Origin: Streptomyces xantholiticus | GTDB lineage: Bacteria; Actinomycetota; Actinomycetes; Streptomycetales; Streptomycetaceae | NCBI RefSeq assembly: GCF_014651015.1 | Contig: NZ_BMWB01000006.1 | Coordinates: forward strand, 186,001 to 250,000 | DNA: 64,000 bases | Reading direction: 5' to 3' | Part shown: in pieces, positions 62,178 through 64,000 of the stretch | Layout of the letters: every line of letters starts with the position of its first letter | Numbering within the stretch: position 1 is the first letter of the stretch | Program-made: the position numbers and the translations under genes | Notes under the pieces: generated by a model | What the model saw: only the letters and a program-made list of their open reading frames with translations | What the model was told of the DNA's origin: nothing | Databases searched by the model: none

Positions 62178-63757
62178 GGCCTTCGCCAGCTCCGTCCGTC
62201 TCGTGCGAGCATTTCGTCCGCTTCGGCGGGCCCCCAGGTGCCGGCCGGGTACTGCGCCGGCCTGCCGCTGCGGTCCCAGAACTCCTCGACGGGGTCGAGG
62301 ATCCGCCAGGACTCCTCCACCTCCTCGGTCCGCGGGAAGAGATTGGCATCCCCCAGCAGCACGTCGAGGATGAGGCGTTCGTACGCCTCGGGGCTGGACT
62401 CCGTGAACGACTCCCCGTAGGCGAAGTCCATCGTCACGTCGCGCAGCTCCATCGATGTACCCGGCACCTTGGAGCCGAACCGCACGGTCACGCCTTCGTC
62501 CGGCTGGACGCGGATGACCAGCGCGTTCTCGCCGAGTTCCGCCGTGGCGGTGGAGTCGAACGGCGAGTGCGGGGCGCGCTGGAAGACGACCGCGATCTCG
62601 GTGACGCGGCGGCCCAGCCGCTTGCCGGTCCGCAGATAGAAGGGGACCCCCGCCCAGCGGCGGTTGTCGATCTCCAGCTTGATCGCGGCGTAGGTGTCGG
62701 TCCGGGAGTCGGGGGCGATGCCCTCCTCCTGGAGATACCCGAGGACCTTCTCGCCCCCCTGCCAGTCGGCCGCGTACTGCGCCCGCACGGTGTGTCCGGC
62801 CAAGTCCGCCGGGACCTTGACGGCCTTGAAGACCTTGAGCTTCTCGGTGACGAGGGAGGCGGCGTCGAAGGAGGCCGGCTCTTCCATCGCGGTCAGCGCC
62901 AGCAGCTGGAGGAGGTGGTTCTGGATCACGTCACGGGCGGCGCCGATGCCGTCGTAGTAGCCGGCGCGGCCGCCGATGCCGATGTCCTCGGCCATCGTGA
63001 TCTGCACATGGTCGACGTACGACCGGTTCCAGATCGGTTCGAAGAGCGTGTTGGCGAACCGCAGCGCCAGGATGTTCTGGACGGTCTCCTTGCCCAGATA
63101 GTGGTCGATACGGAAGACCTCGTCCGGCGCGAACACCTCGTGCACGATCTCGTTGAGGTCGCGGGCGCTCTCCAGGTCATGGCCGAACGGCTTCTCGATG
63201 ACCGCCCGGCGCCAGGACCCCTTGGGCGCGTTTGACAGTGAGTGGTCCTTCAGTTGCTGGACGACCTCAGGGAAGAACTTCGGTGGTACGGAGAGGTAGA
63301 AGGCGAAATTGCCACCGGTGCCCTGAGCCTTGTCGAGGTCCTCGACGGTGGCCTTCAGCTGCTCGAACGCGGCGTCGTCGCCGAAGTCGCCCTGGACGAA
63401 ACGCATTCCCTGTGAGAGCTGACGCCAGACCTCCTCACGGAACGGGGTGCGGGCATGGTCCCTGACGGCCTGGTGGACCTCCGCCGCGAAGTCCTGGTCC
63501 TGCCATTCCCGGCGGGCGAAGCCGACGAGCGAGAAGCCCGGCGGCAGCAGCCCCCGGTTGGCCAGGTCGTACACGGCGGGCATCAGTTTCTTGCGCGACA
63601 GGTCACCGGTGACGCCGAAGATCACCAGCCCGGAGGGACCGGCGATACGGGGCAGCCGCCGGTCGAGCGGGTCCCTCAGCGGATTCGCCCAGCCGCTGCC
63701 GAGCGACCGCTGTCGCGTCCTCTGCTGCGACCTGCTCTGCGACCGGTTCTCTGACAT
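62174..63757 (-). CDS. zwf: glucose-6-phosphate 1-dehydrogenase
   Basis: 527 aa. NADP-binding VIFGVTGDLSRKKLMPAVYD, active-site RIDHYLGKETVQNIL (catalytic His-Asp region), EKPFGHDLESARDLN and the C-terminal WRILDPVEEFWD are all present. First enzyme of the oxidative pentose phosphate pathway, source of NADPH. ATG 63757 has GGGAGG 9 bases upstream and gives a family-length protein with a Ser/Arg/Gln-rich 25-residue N-terminal tail; the frame is open further upstream but not homologous. Streptomycetes usually have tkt-tal-zwf-opcA; here nothing co-oriented is seen in the remaining 243 bp. Confidence 0.96.
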   Translation of the reverse strand: MSENRSQSRSQQRTRQRSLGSGWANPLRDPLDRRLPRIAGPSGLVIFGVTGDLSRKKLMPAVYDLANRGLLPPGFSLVGFARREWQDQDFAAEVHQAVRDHARTPFREEVWRQLSQGMRFVQGDFGDDAAFEQLKATVEDLDKAQGTGGNFAFYLSVPPKFFPEVVQQLKDHSLSNAPKGSWRRAVIEKPFGHDLESARDLNEIVHEVFAPDEVFRIDHYLGKETVQNILALRFANTLFEPIWNRSYVDHVQITMAEDIGIGGRAGYYDGIGAARDVIQNHLLQLLALTAMEEPASFDAASLVTEKLKVFKAVKVPADLAGHTVRAQYAADWQGGEKVLGYLQEEGIAPDSRTDTYAAIKLEIDNRRWAGVPFYLRTGKRLGRRVTEIAVVFQRAPHSPFDSTATAELGENALVIRVQPDEGVTVRFGSKVPGTSMELRDVTMDFAYGESFTESSPEAYERLILDVLLGDANLFPRTEEVEESWRILDPVEEFWDRSGRPAQYPAGTWGPAEADEMLARDGRSWRRP

Positions 63758-64000
63758 GCGGTCAGGCCTCCCTGCGCCGACGGCGTGCGGATGCGTCCTT
63801 TCCGAGGATCGCATCTCCCGCTGATCCTGCCGGGGCTCACACACCCGTCGGTGCGAGTTCCGCGCAAGGGGATTGATCGCTGTTTTGCGGGCACACCCGC
63901 CGGCCCCGGGCCGCGCTCCCGCTTTGCGCCCGCTGTGCATGCCTTTGAACTCGACCTGGGGTGCTTCAGTGACACTGGTGTGACGTCAGCCGTCCTTCTC
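63758..64000. other. upstream region of zwf to window end
   Basis: 243 bp with no supported gene; must hold the zwf promoter or belong to the spacer after an upstream gene outside the window. Confidence 0.45.

Overview
The window is very GC-rich with strong third-position GC bias, uses many GTG and TTG starts with GGAGG-type ribosome binding sites, and contains families typical of Streptomyces: F420-dependent oxidoreductase, streptogrisin protease, DasR and Zur sites, several PAS/GAF-SpoIIE phosphatases, DUF3040/DUF6328/DUF6479 proteins, a KstR2-like TetR and an NmtR-like sensor. It is almost certainly chromosomal DNA of a Streptomyces or close relative. No tRNA, rRNA, CRISPR array, transposase or phage structural gene was seen.

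1-12.8 kb: a molybdopterin oxidoreductase (cut by the window edge) diverges from cytochrome oxidase subunit I. Then come an MpaB-type oxygenase, a SpoIIE phosphatase, a MASE1 membrane protein, a Zur-controlled cysteine-free ribosomal protein L32, a transglycosylase, a PAS-GAF-SpoIIE phosphatase, a YrdC/Sua5 protein and a KstR2-like regulator. 12.8-23.7 kb: a membrane spermidine-synthase-like protein, the dihydroxyacetone kinase operon dhaKLM, a cobalamin riboswitch driving cbiMNQO (cobalt uptake), and a divergent P1B-4 metal exporter/NmtR-type sensor pair sharing a 16-bp palindrome. Import and export of cobalt (or nickel) are thus encoded side by side.

23.8-37.9 kb: a frameshifted small Cys protein, nagB with a DasR site, a secreted-type amidase containing the only in-frame TTA codon found, an operon of cysteine hydrolase, F420 oxidoreductase and succinate-semialdehyde dehydrogenase, a streptogrisin-like protease, a VOC protein, an anti-sigma-type ATP-binding protein, a streptophobe pseudogene, and a secreted PHA depolymerase followed by a tannase-fold esterase that could finish oligomer hydrolysis. 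37.9-49.9 kb: GH38 alpha-mannosidase with a decayed glycosidase (probably GH85) upstream, a stress-type cluster (DUF6479, DUF6328, DUF3040, FAD-Rieske protein), a PaoABC-type molybdenum aldehyde oxidoreductase and a family-5 uracil-DNA glycosylase.

49.9-64 kb: a third SpoIIE phosphatase, an RpiR regulator flanked by a 59-bp tandem duplication and an AT-rich triple half-site, then the most interesting locus: a 72-residue double-glycine precursor peptide with no cysteine, an attenuator-like hairpin, and a complete NHLP-type export machine (HlyD-like protein, C39-peptidase ABC transporter, second ABC transporter), with no lanthionine synthetase or other modifying enzyme in view. The window ends with zwf-opcA (pentose phosphate pathway) closed by a strong terminator hairpin.
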